Assembly: GCF_023715105.1 (NCBI RefSeq)
Contig: NZ_JAMBNO010000003.1
Location: 124,001-188,000 of the forward strand
DNA: 64,000 nucleotides
Reading direction: 5' to 3'
Source of the DNA: Hydrogenophaga intermedia
GTDB lineage: Bacteria; Pseudomonadota; Gammaproteobacteria; Burkholderiales; Burkholderiaceae_C
Part shown: piece after piece, positions 43,893 to 52,740 of the stretch
Position numbering within the stretch: the stretch's first letter is position 1
Layout of the letters: every line of letters starts with the position of its first letter
Made by a program: the position numbers and the translations under genes
Notes under the pieces: generated by a model
Told to the model about the DNA's origin: nothing
The model's database searches: none
What the model saw: the letters and a program-made list of their open reading frames with translations, nothing else

Positions 43893-45143
43893 CTGAGCGA
43901 GCACAAGACCGATGCAACCCGGCAACCGTCCGACGCCGGGGAGCCGAGATCCGGGCCGCTGAGTGGCGTGCGTGTGATCGACCTCTCGGCCGTGCTGATG
44001 GGCCCGTACGCGACGCAGATTCTGGCGGACCACGGGGCCGACGTGATCAAGGTCGAGTCGCCGGGCGGCGGGGACTCGACGCGCCAGATCGGCCCCTCGC
44101 ACCACCCGGGAATGGGGCCGCTGTTCCTGAACCTCAATCGGGGCAAGCGCAGCATCGTGCTGGACCTCAAGCAACCCGCCGGACTGGCAGCGATGCACCG
44201 GCTGCTGGTCGGGGCGGACGTGTTCATGCACAACCTGCGGCCGGCATCGATCGATGGGCTCGGCCTGGGCTACGAACAGGTCAGGGCGATCCGGCCAGGC
44301 ATCGTCTGGTGCGGGATGTACGGCTACGGCGAGAGTGGCCCGTACGCCGGCCGGCCTGCGTACGACGATCTGATCCAGGGTGCGGTGGGCATCGCCGAGC
44401 TGCAGGCGCAAGCCGCGCAAGGGCCTCCGCGCTACGTGCCCCTGGTCATCGCTGACCGCATGGCGGGACTCCATGCCGTGCACAGCATCTCGATGGCCTT
44501 GTACGCGCGGGAGAAGACCGGGCGCGGCTGCCGCATCGATGTGCCGATGTTCGAAACCCTCGCAAGCGTGGTGCTGGGGGACCATCTGTATGCCCGCACG
44601 TTCGAGCCCGCAGAAGGCGCCAGCGGCTACGTGCGCCTGCTGTCGCCAGGGCGGCGTCCGTATGCCACCCGTGACGGCCACATCTGCGCCTTGGTGTACA
44701 ACGACGGCCAGTGGCGCCGCTTTCTCCAGGCCGTCGAACGCGAAGATCTGCTGGCGGACGAACGCTTTGCCAGCCTGGCGAGCCGAACCCGTCACATCGA
44801 CCACGTTTACGGCTGCCTTGCTGAAATCCTGTCCCAGCGCGGAACCGCCGAGTGGCTGGCGTTGTTCGAGCGCATCGACGTGCCCGCCATGCCGCTGAAC
44901 AGCGTGGATTCGCTGCTTGACGATCCCCACATCAGGGCGGTCGGGCTGCTGGCGCATGTCGAGCACCCGACCGAAGGGGCCCTGCAGCTGCCCCGGGTTC
45001 CCGTGGACTGGGCCGATCACCGCCCCGGTCCCATTGCGCCGGCGCCGCGCTTGGGCGAGCACACCGTATCCGTGCTGCAGGAGTGCGGCTTTGGCCGAGA
45101 GGAAGTGGCCGCGATGCTGCGAAGCGGCGCCGCGCTGGGGTGA
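43893..45143 (+). CDS. CaiB/BaiF-type (family III) CoA-transferase, probable CTG start
   Basis: 416 residues. GVRVIDLSAVLMGPYATQILADHGADVIKVE and LFLNLNRGKRSIVLDLK are standard family III segments. No ATG, GTG or TTG lies in frame before the conserved N-terminus. A CTG at 43893 has GAGGAG six bases before it, the same spacing and surrounding sequence as at badI, so CTG initiation is the best reading. It ends the second aldolase module and would activate the acid. Confidence 0.78.
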   Translation: MSEHKTDATRQPSDAGEPRSGPLSGVRVIDLSAVLMGPYATQILADHGADVIKVESPGGGDSTRQIGPSHHPGMGPLFLNLNRGKRSIVLDLKQPAGLAAMHRLLVGADVFMHNLRPASIDGLGLGYEQVRAIRPGIVWCGMYGYGESGPYAGRPAYDDLIQGAVGIAELQAQAAQGPPRYVPLVIADRMAGLHAVHSISMALYAREKTGRGCRIDVPMFETLASVVLGDHLYARTFEPAEGASGYVRLLSPGRRPYATRDGHICALVYNDGQWRRFLQAVEREDLLADERFASLASRTRHIDHVYGCLAEILSQRGTAEWLALFERIDVPAMPLNSVDSLLDDPHIRAVGLLAHVEHPTEGALQLPRVPVDWADHRPGPIAPAPRLGEHTVSVLQECGFGREEVAAMLRSGAALG

Positions 45144-45154
45144 GGGCGCGCAGC

Positions 45155-46732
45155 CTAGCGGCGGCGCAGCCAGTTCACCACCACGAGCACGAAGCCCGCA
45201 GCAGCCGCGACAGCGGCAAGGCGTGGCTCCGACGAATACAGGATGGCGGCACTGACGGCCAAGGCCGCTGGCAGCACGTTGGGATCGGCGTCGCGTCGCC
45301 CATGCCGCCCCGACCGAAGCCGCTCGAGATCATTGGAGGGGAGGCTGACGGGCACGGTGCCTGTCCGCGCGAATCTTTCCAGCTGCCCCACCAGGCCTGG
45401 CGTCGAAAGCGCAGCGCGTCCGAGCGCGCCGAGCAGCCTGACGCCCTCTGCTTTCAGCCTCTGCGGGCTCGCGCGCTCGCGCATGAGCTCGGCCGCCAGA
45501 GGCCCAAGCTCGGACGCGATATGGAACGCCGGGTCCATGCGGCGCACGAAGCTTTCGGCCGTCAGGAGGGTTCGAAGCACGAGGGCAAGATCCGGCGGGA
45601 GCGCAAGGTGATGATGGCGCAAAAGGGTGAACACGCGCCGGAATACTTCCACCAGGTCGATTTGCCCGAGGGGTACGTCGCGAAGCGGGCCGATGATCTC
45701 GACGATGTCATGTTCCAGCCCGCGGCGATCGACTGCGGGATCCCCCGCCCAGGCCATCAGGACGTCGACCACCGAGGCCGTGTCATTGATCGCGACGGCG
45801 AGTCCGAGGCGCACCAGTTCCTCCCGGCGCTGGGGCCGCAAGGTGCCAACGGATCCGAAATCGATGAACGCCAGGCTGCCTTCTTCGAGGAAGTACACAT
45901 TGCCTGGGTGCGGATCCGCATGGAACTCGCCGTTGATGACGATCATGCGAAGGACCGCCTGCGCATAGCTGTGCGCCATCGCCGGCAGCGGCACGTCCGC
46001 CCTGCGCGCGGCTTCGAGGTCGCTCGCCGGCACGCCACGCAGCCGCTGCTGGATGTTCACGCGCCGGCCGGTCAGCTCCCATTCGAATCCCGCCGTGCGG
46101 ACCCCGATCGTCGCCAGGAAGGCGCCGATCGACTCGCTGCTGCGCGCCTCCGCGCCCAGGTCCATCTCGCGGGCCAGGTTTTCGCCCAGGTGCCGCAGCA
46201 GCTCGTCCGGCCTGAGCCTCGCGAGCGTCGGTAGCCGGCGTTGCGCCATCCGCGCCAGCCGGCGCAGGATGCGCAGGTCGGCATCCACCTGCCTCTCGAT
46301 GCCCGGGCGGCGGATCTTGACGATCACCTCGCGGCCGTCCGTCAGTGTCGCGGCGTGGACCTGTGCAATGGAGGCGGCCGCGAGCGCGACCTCGTCGAAA
46401 GCGAGGAAGGCGCTACCGAGCGGGGCTCCGACGGCCTCCTCCACGATCGGGCGCAGCGATTCGAAGGGCAGCGGCGGCAGGCGATCCTGCAACGTGGAGA
46501 GTGCGGCTGTCCATTCCGGCTCCAGCAGGTCGCTGCGCATCGCCAGCAGCTGGCCGAACTTCACGGCAACAGGACCGAGGTCGCGCATCAGGGCCACGAC
46601 CGCCTCGGGGCGCGCGTTTTCCAGGGGCTCTTCGCGTCCCTGTCCGATACCCAGCAGGCCGGCTAGGCCCTTGACGCCGTGGCGTCCGAACAGCACCAGG
46701 ATCTGTGCGAGCCGCTCGCGCTCGTTCAGCAA
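45155..46732 (-). CDS. ABC1/UbiB-family atypical kinase-like protein
   Basis: 525 residues. UbiB landmarks: LGPVAVKFGQLLAMR (KxGQ), AAASIAQVHAATL (Ala-rich nucleotide loop), VIVKIRRPG, HADPHPGN and FIDFGSVG. The last 60 residues contain a hydrophobic C-terminal anchor (LAAVAAAAGFVLVVVNWL), as in UbiB membrane proteins. The TTG start overlaps the stop of a short upstream ORF, suggesting coupling. Known members support ubiquinone synthesis or lipid handling; a link to the catabolic genes is not evident. Confidence 0.82.
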   Translation of the reverse strand: MLNERERLAQILVLFGRHGVKGLAGLLGIGQGREEPLENARPEAVVALMRDLGPVAVKFGQLLAMRSDLLEPEWTAALSTLQDRLPPLPFESLRPIVEEAVGAPLGSAFLAFDEVALAAASIAQVHAATLTDGREVIVKIRRPGIERQVDADLRILRRLARMAQRRLPTLARLRPDELLRHLGENLAREMDLGAEARSSESIGAFLATIGVRTAGFEWELTGRRVNIQQRLRGVPASDLEAARRADVPLPAMAHSYAQAVLRMIVINGEFHADPHPGNVYFLEEGSLAFIDFGSVGTLRPQRREELVRLGLAVAINDTASVVDVLMAWAGDPAVDRRGLEHDIVEIIGPLRDVPLGQIDLVEVFRRVFTLLRHHHLALPPDLALVLRTLLTAESFVRRMDPAFHIASELGPLAAELMRERASPQRLKAEGVRLLGALGRAALSTPGLVGQLERFARTGTVPVSLPSNDLERLRSGRHGRRDADPNVLPAALAVSAAILYSSEPRLAAVAAAAGFVLVVVNWLRRR

Positions 46733-46932
46733 GAGCTCACGCTACAACGATATGGTCGCGGCGGTGAAGTGGCTGAGCAGCGACTTGTCGGCCGTCTGAA
46801 CCGCACCCGACGCTCGCGGACGAGCGCCACGACCTGCTCCTGGCATTCGCGCAGCACTTCGGCACTGACCGCACCACGCATGCGGGCCACGATCAGGTCT
46901 CCCACGCATTCCACCCATACCTGTTCCTTCAT
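46726..46932 (-). CDS. Small hypothetical protein coupled to the UbiB-like gene
   Basis: 68 residues from an ATG with GGAG ten bases upstream. The first half (QVWVECVGDLIVARMRGAVSAEVLRECQEQVVALV) looks like an alpha/beta STAS-like segment; the Arg/Ser/Cys-rich rest looks like read-through after a frameshift. It may therefore be a 3'-truncated version of a longer protein. The stop overlaps the TTG start of the UbiB-like gene by a few bases. Confidence 0.4.
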   Translation of the reverse strand: MKEQVWVECVGDLIVARMRGAVSAEVLRECQEQVVALVRERRVRFRRPTSRCSATSPPRPYRCSVSSC

Positions 46933-47114
46933 GTCTGATGATCTCCATGCAGCAACAACCGATTCTGGCCGATCCGCCACGGCTGCAGTGCACCGCAGCC
47001 GCGCAAGGGAAAGCCGCTGGCCGGGCAAGTCGAGCAAGCCCATCGCGAGAGATCCGAGGGTTCGCAAAAGGAAGGGGGCGCGTATGGCGCCTGTCTCGCG
47101 GCCAAACATTCGCA

Positions 47115-47176
47115 TTGACCGGCGCTCAGCGGGCCGCTAACATGAAGACGTTAGCTAGCTAACTAATAGCTAGCTA
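47115..47176 (+). promoter_or_regulatory. Promoter and repeated palindromic operator of the marR-emrAB operon
   Basis: TTGACC (47115-47120) and TAACAT (47138-47143) are 17 bases apart. Transcription would start near 47150, where GTTAGCTAGCTAAC (47150-47163) is a perfect palindrome. TAGCTAGCTA occurs at 47152-47161 and again at 47167-47176, fifteen bases apart, i.e. on nearly the same helix face as needed for two repressor dimers. Autoregulation by the MarR protein is likely. Confidence 0.6.
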
Positions 47177-47188
47177 TCCAACAGTGCC

Positions 47189-47623
47189 GTGAACGAGAAC
47201 GACCAGTACCGTTTCAGTGCCTTGCTGCAGGAAGCATCGCGGCTCTGGCGCCAACGCCTGGACCGCAGGCTCAGGCACCTGGACTTGTCGCAGTCCCAGT
47301 GGATGGTCCTTCTCAAGGTGCCCGCCGGGGGACTGACGCAGAAGGTGCTGGCCGACTCCGTCGGCGTGGAGGGTCCCACCCTGGTGGGGCTGCTCGATCG
47401 GCTCGAGCGCAACGGCTGGATCGAGCGCGGTGTCTGCGAGGAGGACCGCCGCGCCAAGCGCGTGGTGCTGACGCCCAAGGCAAAGAAGGCGCGCGCAGCG
47501 GTGCGCAAGATCGCCTCGGGGCTGCGGCGCGACGTGCTGGCAGGGATCGACGAACCGCGCGTGGAGCAATGCATAGCCGTCCTGAGCGAGATCAAGCAGC
47601 GGCTCGAATCCATCCATGATTGA
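47189..47623 (+). CDS. MarR/SlyA-family regulator
   Basis: 144 residues. Winged helix with QKVLADSVGVEGPTLVGLLDRLERNGWIER and the wing EEDRRAKRVVLTPKAKK. GTG start without a clear ribosome site. It overlaps the following emrA-type gene and is preceded by repeated palindromes, the usual layout of a repressor of a drug or phenolic efflux pump. Confidence 0.85.
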   Translation: MNENDQYRFSALLQEASRLWRQRLDRRLRHLDLSQSQWMVLLKVPAGGLTQKVLADSVGVEGPTLVGLLDRLERNGWIERGVCEEDRRAKRVVLTPKAKKARAAVRKIASGLRRDVLAGIDEPRVEQCIAVLSEIKQRLESIHD

Positions 47624-48728
47624 GCGGCTGACCATGAGGGGACCGGCGGCCGGCCGCACCAGGCTGCGGCGCGCGGTTTACGTCACGGCAGCCCTGGTCG
47701 TGCTGGCCGTGGCCGCCCGGTTCGTCCATCACCGCCTGACGCATGTGGTCCTGACCGACGCGCGTGTGGCCGCCGAAATGATCTCCGTGGCCAGCCGCGC
47801 TCCGGGCTGGCTGGCTGTCCGCGCAGTGCAGGAAGGCGAGGTCGTGCGCCGTGGCCAGGTGCTGGCGGAGATCTACGCGCAGAACGCCAGCCTGGCCACC
47901 AGTGCCCAGGAGGCCAGCCTGCGCAGCGCCGAGGCGGAGGTGCTGCGCCTGGAGTTCCTGATCGTGGAAACGCGCGCTTCGACCCAGGCCGCCCTCAGCG
48001 AAGCCAGGAGCCAGTTGGCGACCGCGGGGCTCGCCCTGGAACAGGCGCGCTTGAACACGGCCAACGCGCGTGCAGACCATGAGCGCGACTTGGATCTGGT
48101 GAAGCGGGAATTCGTCTCCGAACAGCGCACGCAGCATAGCGCCACCGCGTACAAGATCGCCCAGCGCGAAGAGGAAAAGGCGAGATCGGAAGAGAGCGCC
48201 GCCAAGGCGCGCGTTGCCAGGGCGGAGGCCGCTGCGCGGCTCGATTCGTTGACGGCGCAGGCGCAGCGTGCCCGGGCGGACGCCGAGGGTCTTCGCGCAC
48301 GGCTCGGGCTGGCGCGCCTTGACCTGCGTGATCTGCAGCTGGTGAGTCCAGTGGACGGCGTGGTGGACCGCACCTTCGCGAACACGGGCGATTACCTCGG
48401 GGCCGGCCAGCGCGTGCTGCTGATGCACGACCCACAAGCGGTCTGGGTGGAAGCAAATGTGAAGGAAACCGATCTCGCGGGCATCCGTGTGGGCCAGCGC
48501 GCCGAGGTCAAGGTGGACGCTTACCCGCAGCGCGTGTTCGAAGCCACGGTGAGTCTGGTGGGGCACAGCGCGACCAGCGCATTCGCATTGTTGCCGAACC
48601 CCAATCCGTCGGGCAGCTTCACCAAGATCACCCAGCGTATTCCGCTCCGCCTGGCGATCCGGCAGGAGGGATTGCTGCTCAAGCCGGGCATGATGGTCGA
48701 GGTATCGGTTGACACCCGGCAGCGCTGA
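47616..48728 (+). CDS. EmrA/HlyD-type membrane fusion protein
   Basis: 370 residues: one N-terminal transmembrane segment (about 20-37), a biotinyl-lipoyl-like half (GWLAVRAVQEGEVVRRGQVLAEI), a long Ala/Glu/Arg-rich coiled coil (about 90-215) and the second lipoyl half (LVSPVDGVVDRTF). It joins the inner-membrane pump to an outer-membrane channel. An ATG at 47634 is an alternative start. Overlaps both neighbours. Confidence 0.86.
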   Translation: MIERLTMRGPAAGRTRLRRAVYVTAALVVLAVAARFVHHRLTHVVLTDARVAAEMISVASRAPGWLAVRAVQEGEVVRRGQVLAEIYAQNASLATSAQEASLRSAEAEVLRLEFLIVETRASTQAALSEARSQLATAGLALEQARLNTANARADHERDLDLVKREFVSEQRTQHSATAYKIAQREEEKARSEESAAKARVARAEAAARLDSLTAQAQRARADAEGLRARLGLARLDLRDLQLVSPVDGVVDRTFANTGDYLGAGQRVLLMHDPQAVWVEANVKETDLAGIRVGQRAEVKVDAYPQRVFEATVSLVGHSATSAFALLPNPNPSGSFTKITQRIPLRLAIRQEGLLLKPGMMVEVSVDTRQR

Positions 48729-50265
48729 CCACGGCCTCGCCCCGTACTTCGAGCGCCATGGCCCCGCTTACCGCTGGCTGGTCGTCACCACGACGATGAT
48801 GGCCACCATCACGGTCGTGCTGTCGTCGACCGTCGTCAACGTGGCCTTCCCCGACATCATGGGCGTCTTCGGCATCGGGCAGGACCAGGTTCAGTGGATG
48901 TCCACCGGCTTTCTGGCCGCGATGACGGGTTCGATGCTGCTCAATGCGTGGCTCAACGATGCGATCGGCGTGCGCGCCACCTTCGTCGGATCGCTGGCAT
49001 TGTTCACGCTTGCGTCGCTCGCGGGCGGCCTGGCGCCGGACGAGAACGTGTTGATCCTCGCACGGGTGGCGCAGGGCATCTCCGCGGGCATCCTGCAGCC
49101 CCTGGCGATGATCATGATCTTCCGTGTGTTTCCGCCCGGCGAGCGGGGGCGGGCGATGGGCATCTACGGCATCGGGGTGGTGCTGGCGCCGGCCGTCGGA
49201 CCCGTACTCGGCGGTTGGCTGACCGACAGCTACGACTGGCGCTGGGTGTTCTACATGGGACTGCCAAGCGCGGTGGCCGGCATGCTGCTCGGCTGGGCGT
49301 TCCTCCCTCCTCGCGTGCACAGTGGCAAAGCAGCCCGGTTCGACTTCGTCGGCCTGGTGCTGCTCACTTTGTTCCTTGCGTTCTCCCTCTCCACGGTGGC
49401 CAGCGGACAGCGCGAAGGCTGGGATTCGAATTTCGTGCTCGGCATGGCATGCAGCGGCGCAGTGTTTCTGCTTGCGTTTATCGGGTGGGAGCTCAGGATC
49501 CGCGAACCGCTGGTCGACCTGGCCGTGTTCAGGCACTTGCGCTACGCCGCGGCGGCACTGGTGGCGCTGATTTTCGGCGCCGGCATCTACGGCTCCTCGT
49601 ACCTCGTGCCGTTGTTTGTGCAGACCGTCCAAGGCTACACGCCGACCCGCGCGGGCGAGCTGCTGATCCCCGGCGGGCTGGTCCTGGGGCTGGTTTTTCC
49701 GATCGCCGGCCGGATGGCCGACCGCCTGCCCGGCTACCTCCTGATCGCCACCGGGCTGTTCATCTTCGGACTCTCCAACGCGCTGTTGTACGACGTCAGC
49801 GTGGATACCGGGTTCTGGCGGATTGCCCTGCTGGTCACGCTCGGGCGGATCGGCCTGGGGGTGATGATGCCGGCGCTCAACGCCGGTGCACTGTCGGTGT
49901 TGCCCTCCGAGTTGCTGGCGCAGGGCACCGGCACCATCAACTTCGTGCGCCAGTTGGGCGGAGCATCCGGCGTGAGCCTGCTGTCCGCCGCGGTCGAGAT
50001 CCGCCTGGCCTTCCATGCAGAAGCGTTGGCAGGGACCCAGACCGCCGGCAACGGGTCGACGCTGGAGCTTCTCCAACGCATCGGCAGCCTGGAAGGCGCG
50101 CTGGGAGTACCCGCCATCCAGACCCTTCCGGGTGCGATGGACTACCTCGCCCGTGTGATCGCCGCGCAGGCGCAGACGCTGGCCTTCGGCGACGGCTTCG
50201 CGCTCGTGGGACTCGTCTTCTGGGTGGGAATCCTGCCGGCGTTGTGGATGCGGGCAAGACGCTGA
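48709..50265 (+). CDS. EmrB-type (DHA2) multidrug MFS transporter
   Basis: 518 residues with fourteen hydrophobic segments. Typical DHA2 features: VLSSTVVNVAFPDIMGVF, WMSTGFLAAM, and GPVLGGWLTDSYDWRWVFY. The TTG start has GAGG six bases upstream and overlaps the emrA-type gene by 20 bases; the next in-frame ATG would cut the first membrane segment. With EmrA it exports hydrophobic or acidic toxic compounds by proton exchange. Confidence 0.86.
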   Translation: MTPGSADHGLAPYFERHGPAYRWLVVTTTMMATITVVLSSTVVNVAFPDIMGVFGIGQDQVQWMSTGFLAAMTGSMLLNAWLNDAIGVRATFVGSLALFTLASLAGGLAPDENVLILARVAQGISAGILQPLAMIMIFRVFPPGERGRAMGIYGIGVVLAPAVGPVLGGWLTDSYDWRWVFYMGLPSAVAGMLLGWAFLPPRVHSGKAARFDFVGLVLLTLFLAFSLSTVASGQREGWDSNFVLGMACSGAVFLLAFIGWELRIREPLVDLAVFRHLRYAAAALVALIFGAGIYGSSYLVPLFVQTVQGYTPTRAGELLIPGGLVLGLVFPIAGRMADRLPGYLLIATGLFIFGLSNALLYDVSVDTGFWRIALLVTLGRIGLGVMMPALNAGALSVLPSELLAQGTGTINFVRQLGGASGVSLLSAAVEIRLAFHAEALAGTQTAGNGSTLELLQRIGSLEGALGVPAIQTLPGAMDYLARVIAAQAQTLAFGDGFALVGLVFWVGILPALWMRARR

Positions 50266-50341
50266 GGAGCAACTGGGGCCCCATGCTGCGCAGTCGGGTT
50301 GTCGCCTCCAAAGGGCCCGCGGAACGGACGCGACCCCCGAC

Positions 50342-51025
50342 TCACCACCGGGTGCGCTTGCGTGCAGGTGCGGGCCAAGGGAACCCGCCCGCCGCGACGC
50401 TGTTGCGATGCCGCTCCAGTTCTGCGATGCAGCGCTTCCGCTCGCGGCTGGCAAGTGCGTCAAGCAAGGCGTCATGCTCCACCAGCGTGCGTTCCCGGTG
50501 TTCGGGGTGCTGGAACTTGCTCCAGATGGCCGGTTCGGCCATGGACCAGAGGCGGCGGACCTCCTGCAGGATCAGGTTGTGCGGCGACAGGCTGAAGATG
50601 CGGAAGTGAAACTCGCGATTCAGCTCGACCAGGCTCTCGATGTCAGCCGACCGCGCACTGATCGACATCCGGGAGTTCAACCCGGAAAGTGCAGCCAGCG
50701 TTTCCGGATCCGGCCACGCGATGGTACTCATCAGCTCGTCTTCGAGCAGGCTCAGCATTCTCCTGATCTGCGCGTGCTCGTGCGGTGCGCGCTTGGAAAC
50801 GAAGTAACCCTGATGCGGCCGGTGCACCAGCAATTGCTGGTCGGTCAGCACGTTGAGCGCTTCACGAAGGGGCACGCGACTCACCTTGATTTGCTCGGCC
50901 ATTTCTTCCTGCCGGATCTGCTCTCCGGGGCTGAGCTCCCCGCTGATGATCTTGGCCTTGAGGTGCCGAAGTGAACGTGCCATGGCCCCGTTGTCGTCCC
51001 CGAGCACACCAGTAGCTGCCTGCAT
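50342..51025 (-). CDS. GntR-family regulator, FCD subfamily
   Basis: 227 residues. Winged helix ISGELSPGEQIRQEEMAEQIKVSRVPLREAL followed by an FCD domain with the metal His in NREFHFRIFSL and EHDALLDAL. ATG at 51025 with GAGGTGA upstream. Divergent from the ridA-led aromatic cluster, which it probably controls. Confidence 0.85.
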   Translation of the reverse strand: MQAATGVLGDDNGAMARSLRHLKAKIISGELSPGEQIRQEEMAEQIKVSRVPLREALNVLTDQQLLVHRPHQGYFVSKRAPHEHAQIRRMLSLLEDELMSTIAWPDPETLAALSGLNSRMSISARSADIESLVELNREFHFRIFSLSPHNLILQEVRRLWSMAEPAIWSKFQHPEHRERTLVEHDALLDALASRERKRCIAELERHRNSVAAGGFPWPAPARKRTRW

Positions 51026-51091
51026 CAACTCACCTCTTGTTTACCGCTGAAGCGCCCATCTTAAGCACAAGCTTCGCGGTAGTAACCCCTA

Positions 51092-51113
51092 TTGAACTCA
51101 TAATTGAATTCAA
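51092..51113. promoter_or_regulatory. Candidate operator in the gntR/ridA divergent region
   Basis: Two 9-base direct repeats, TTGAACTCA (51092-51100) and TTGAATTCA (51104-51112), stand twelve bases apart; the second extends to the palindrome TTGAATTCAA. CATAAT between them may be a -10 box. The AT-rich stretch contrasts with its surroundings. Confidence 0.4.
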
Positions 51114-51145
51114 AGAGGATGGACTCCGTCTGAAAGGGGAACTTC

Positions 51146-51562
51146 TTGGCTTCGTCCGTCCCGCCGAAAAGGCGCCAGTCTCTGCACCTGCCTGGTGTCA
51201 CGCATGGAGCCGCCCCCATCCCCATGGGGGCCAGAGTCGGGGGAGTCCTGTGGACGTCCGGCGTCATGGGCAAGGACCCACGCACTGACCAGTACCCCGA
51301 CGACGATGCATCGCAGGCCAGATTCATGTTCGAGAACCTGCGGGAGTTGCTGCGCATCGGAGGGGCCACGCTGGACGACGTCGTCCGGGTGACCGTCTTC
51401 GTGAAGAACAACGAGCAGCGTGAAGCGATCAATGAACAGTGGCTGCGTTGTTTCCCGGATCCCGAAGATCGGCCGGCGCGTCATGTACAGGTCGTGGATC
51501 TGCCCGGGCGCATGCTGGTTCAGCTGGAAGCCATTGCGGTGATGGATGTGCCCCCGACGTGA
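51146..51562 (+). CDS. RidA-family protein
   Basis: 138 residues. VGGVLWTSGVMGKDP, ARFMFENLRELLRIGGATLDDVVRVTVFVKN and RPARHVQVVDLP are RidA segments, with the Arg of the active site in the last. TTG start with AAGGGGA six bases before it. RidA enzymes hydrolyse enamines/imines; some relatives in catabolic clusters act as tautomerases or deaminases on ring-cleavage products, which fits the neighbours. Confidence 0.82.
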   Translation: MASSVPPKRRQSLHLPGVTHGAAPIPMGARVGGVLWTSGVMGKDPRTDQYPDDDASQARFMFENLRELLRIGGATLDDVVRVTVFVKNNEQREAINEQWLRCFPDPEDRPARHVQVVDLPGRMLVQLEAIAVMDVPPT

Positions 51563-51739
51563 CCCGGTCGCTGGCTTCCATCACACCGGGCGGCGGCATG
51601 TCCGCGTCCGGGCGCAGTTCCCAAACTCCGCGCACCAGGTATCCGGGGACGTCCCTCGTTCCCACGCCTGCGCCACCCTCGATTCTCCAGAACCCGAAAC
51701 GGCACACCACCGCCGCCGCGATTTCAACAGGACTGAACA

Positions 51740-52729
51740 ATGATCATCGACTCCCACGCGCATGTGGTCGTGCCGCCGGAAAGCTACAAGTACATGGCGG
51801 AACTCGTGGCGAACCGCGGGAATCCGGCGTCAGCCGCCAAGCTGAGCGACGAGGCGGTGCGCCTCGCGGGCCAGAGCATCATCGACATCATGGACAGGGT
51901 GGGCACAGACATACAGTTCCTGTCACCCCGGCCGTACATGCAGATGCATTCCGTGAAACCTCAGCGCGTGGGGGCGCTCTGGGCGGGTCATATCAACGAC
52001 CTGATTCACCGCACGGTCCAGATGTTTCCGAACAGGTTCCGCGGGGTTGCAGGCTTGCCGCAGTATCGGGACGAAAGCCCGGCAGGGTGCATCCCGGAGC
52101 TCGAGCTTCGGGTGAAGGAGCAGGGCTTCATCGGCTGCCTGCTGAACCCGGATCCCACCGAGGGCGACGGCACACCGCCCCCGGGGCTGGGCGATCCGTT
52201 CTGGTATCCCCTCTACGAGAAACTGTGCGAGCTGGACGTGCCTGCACTGGTGCATTCGGCGAGCAGTTGCCACCCGCGCGAGTCTTACACCCTCAAGTTC
52301 ATCAACGAGGAAAGTATCGCGATCATTTCACTGATGGAGTCCCGGGTCTTCGAACGCTTTCCCACCTTAAAGCTCATCGTGCCCCACGGGGGCGGCGCGA
52401 TTCCGTACCACATGGGGCGGTTCCGGGCCTGGGCGGTGCGGCGCGGCGGCATGAGCTTCGATGAGAAGCTGCGTCAACTGCATTTCGACACTTGCACCTA
52501 CGACCGCAACGCACTGGAGCTGCTGTTCAAGACGGTCGGCGCCGATCGCGTCCTGTTCGGAACGGAGAAACCCGGAACGGGGAGTGCGAAGGATCCCGCC
52601 AGTGGCCGGGACTTCGACGACCTCAAGCCCGTCATCGAGTCGATCAACTTCCTTTCGGCCGAAGATCGGCGCAACGTGTTCGAGTGCAACTGCACTCGCC
52701 TGTACGGCCGGTTCCGCAAGGACGAGTAG
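51740..52729 (+). CDS. Amidohydrolase-family 4-oxalomesaconate hydratase-like protein
   Basis: 329 residues of the amidohydrolase-2 superfamily. The N-terminal HAH metal site (MIIDSHAHVV) and FIGCLLNPDPTEGDG, PFWYPLYEKL, IVPHGGGAIPYHMGRFR, VLFGTEKPG match LigJ closely as I recall it. LigJ hydrates 4-oxalomesaconate to 4-carboxy-4-hydroxy-2-oxoadipate in protocatechuate 4,5-cleavage and gallate pathways. RraA-type aldolases that use that product lie downstream. A decarboxylase of the same superfamily is the main alternative. Confidence 0.75.
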   Translation: MIIDSHAHVVVPPESYKYMAELVANRGNPASAAKLSDEAVRLAGQSIIDIMDRVGTDIQFLSPRPYMQMHSVKPQRVGALWAGHINDLIHRTVQMFPNRFRGVAGLPQYRDESPAGCIPELELRVKEQGFIGCLLNPDPTEGDGTPPPGLGDPFWYPLYEKLCELDVPALVHSASSCHPRESYTLKFINEESIAIISLMESRVFERFPTLKLIVPHGGGAIPYHMGRFRAWAVRRGGMSFDEKLRQLHFDTCTYDRNALELLFKTVGADRVLFGTEKPGTGSAKDPASGRDFDDLKPVIESINFLSAEDRRNVFECNCTRLYGRFRKDE

Positions 52730-52740
52730 CAGGAACCGCC

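Noticed and set aside
40972-43917. A 981-codon open frame on the minus strand
   Set aside because: It lies opposite the thiolase-like, DUF35 and dehydrogenase genes, has His/Arg/Gln-rich composition typical of antisense frames in GC-rich DNA, and matches no family.
47150-47163. GTTAGCTAGCTAAC as a fourth copy of the CTAACnnnTGTTAGACT element
   Set aside because: The arms are in the opposite order (GTTAG before CTAAC) and the TAGACT part is missing, so it is treated as a separate MarR operator.
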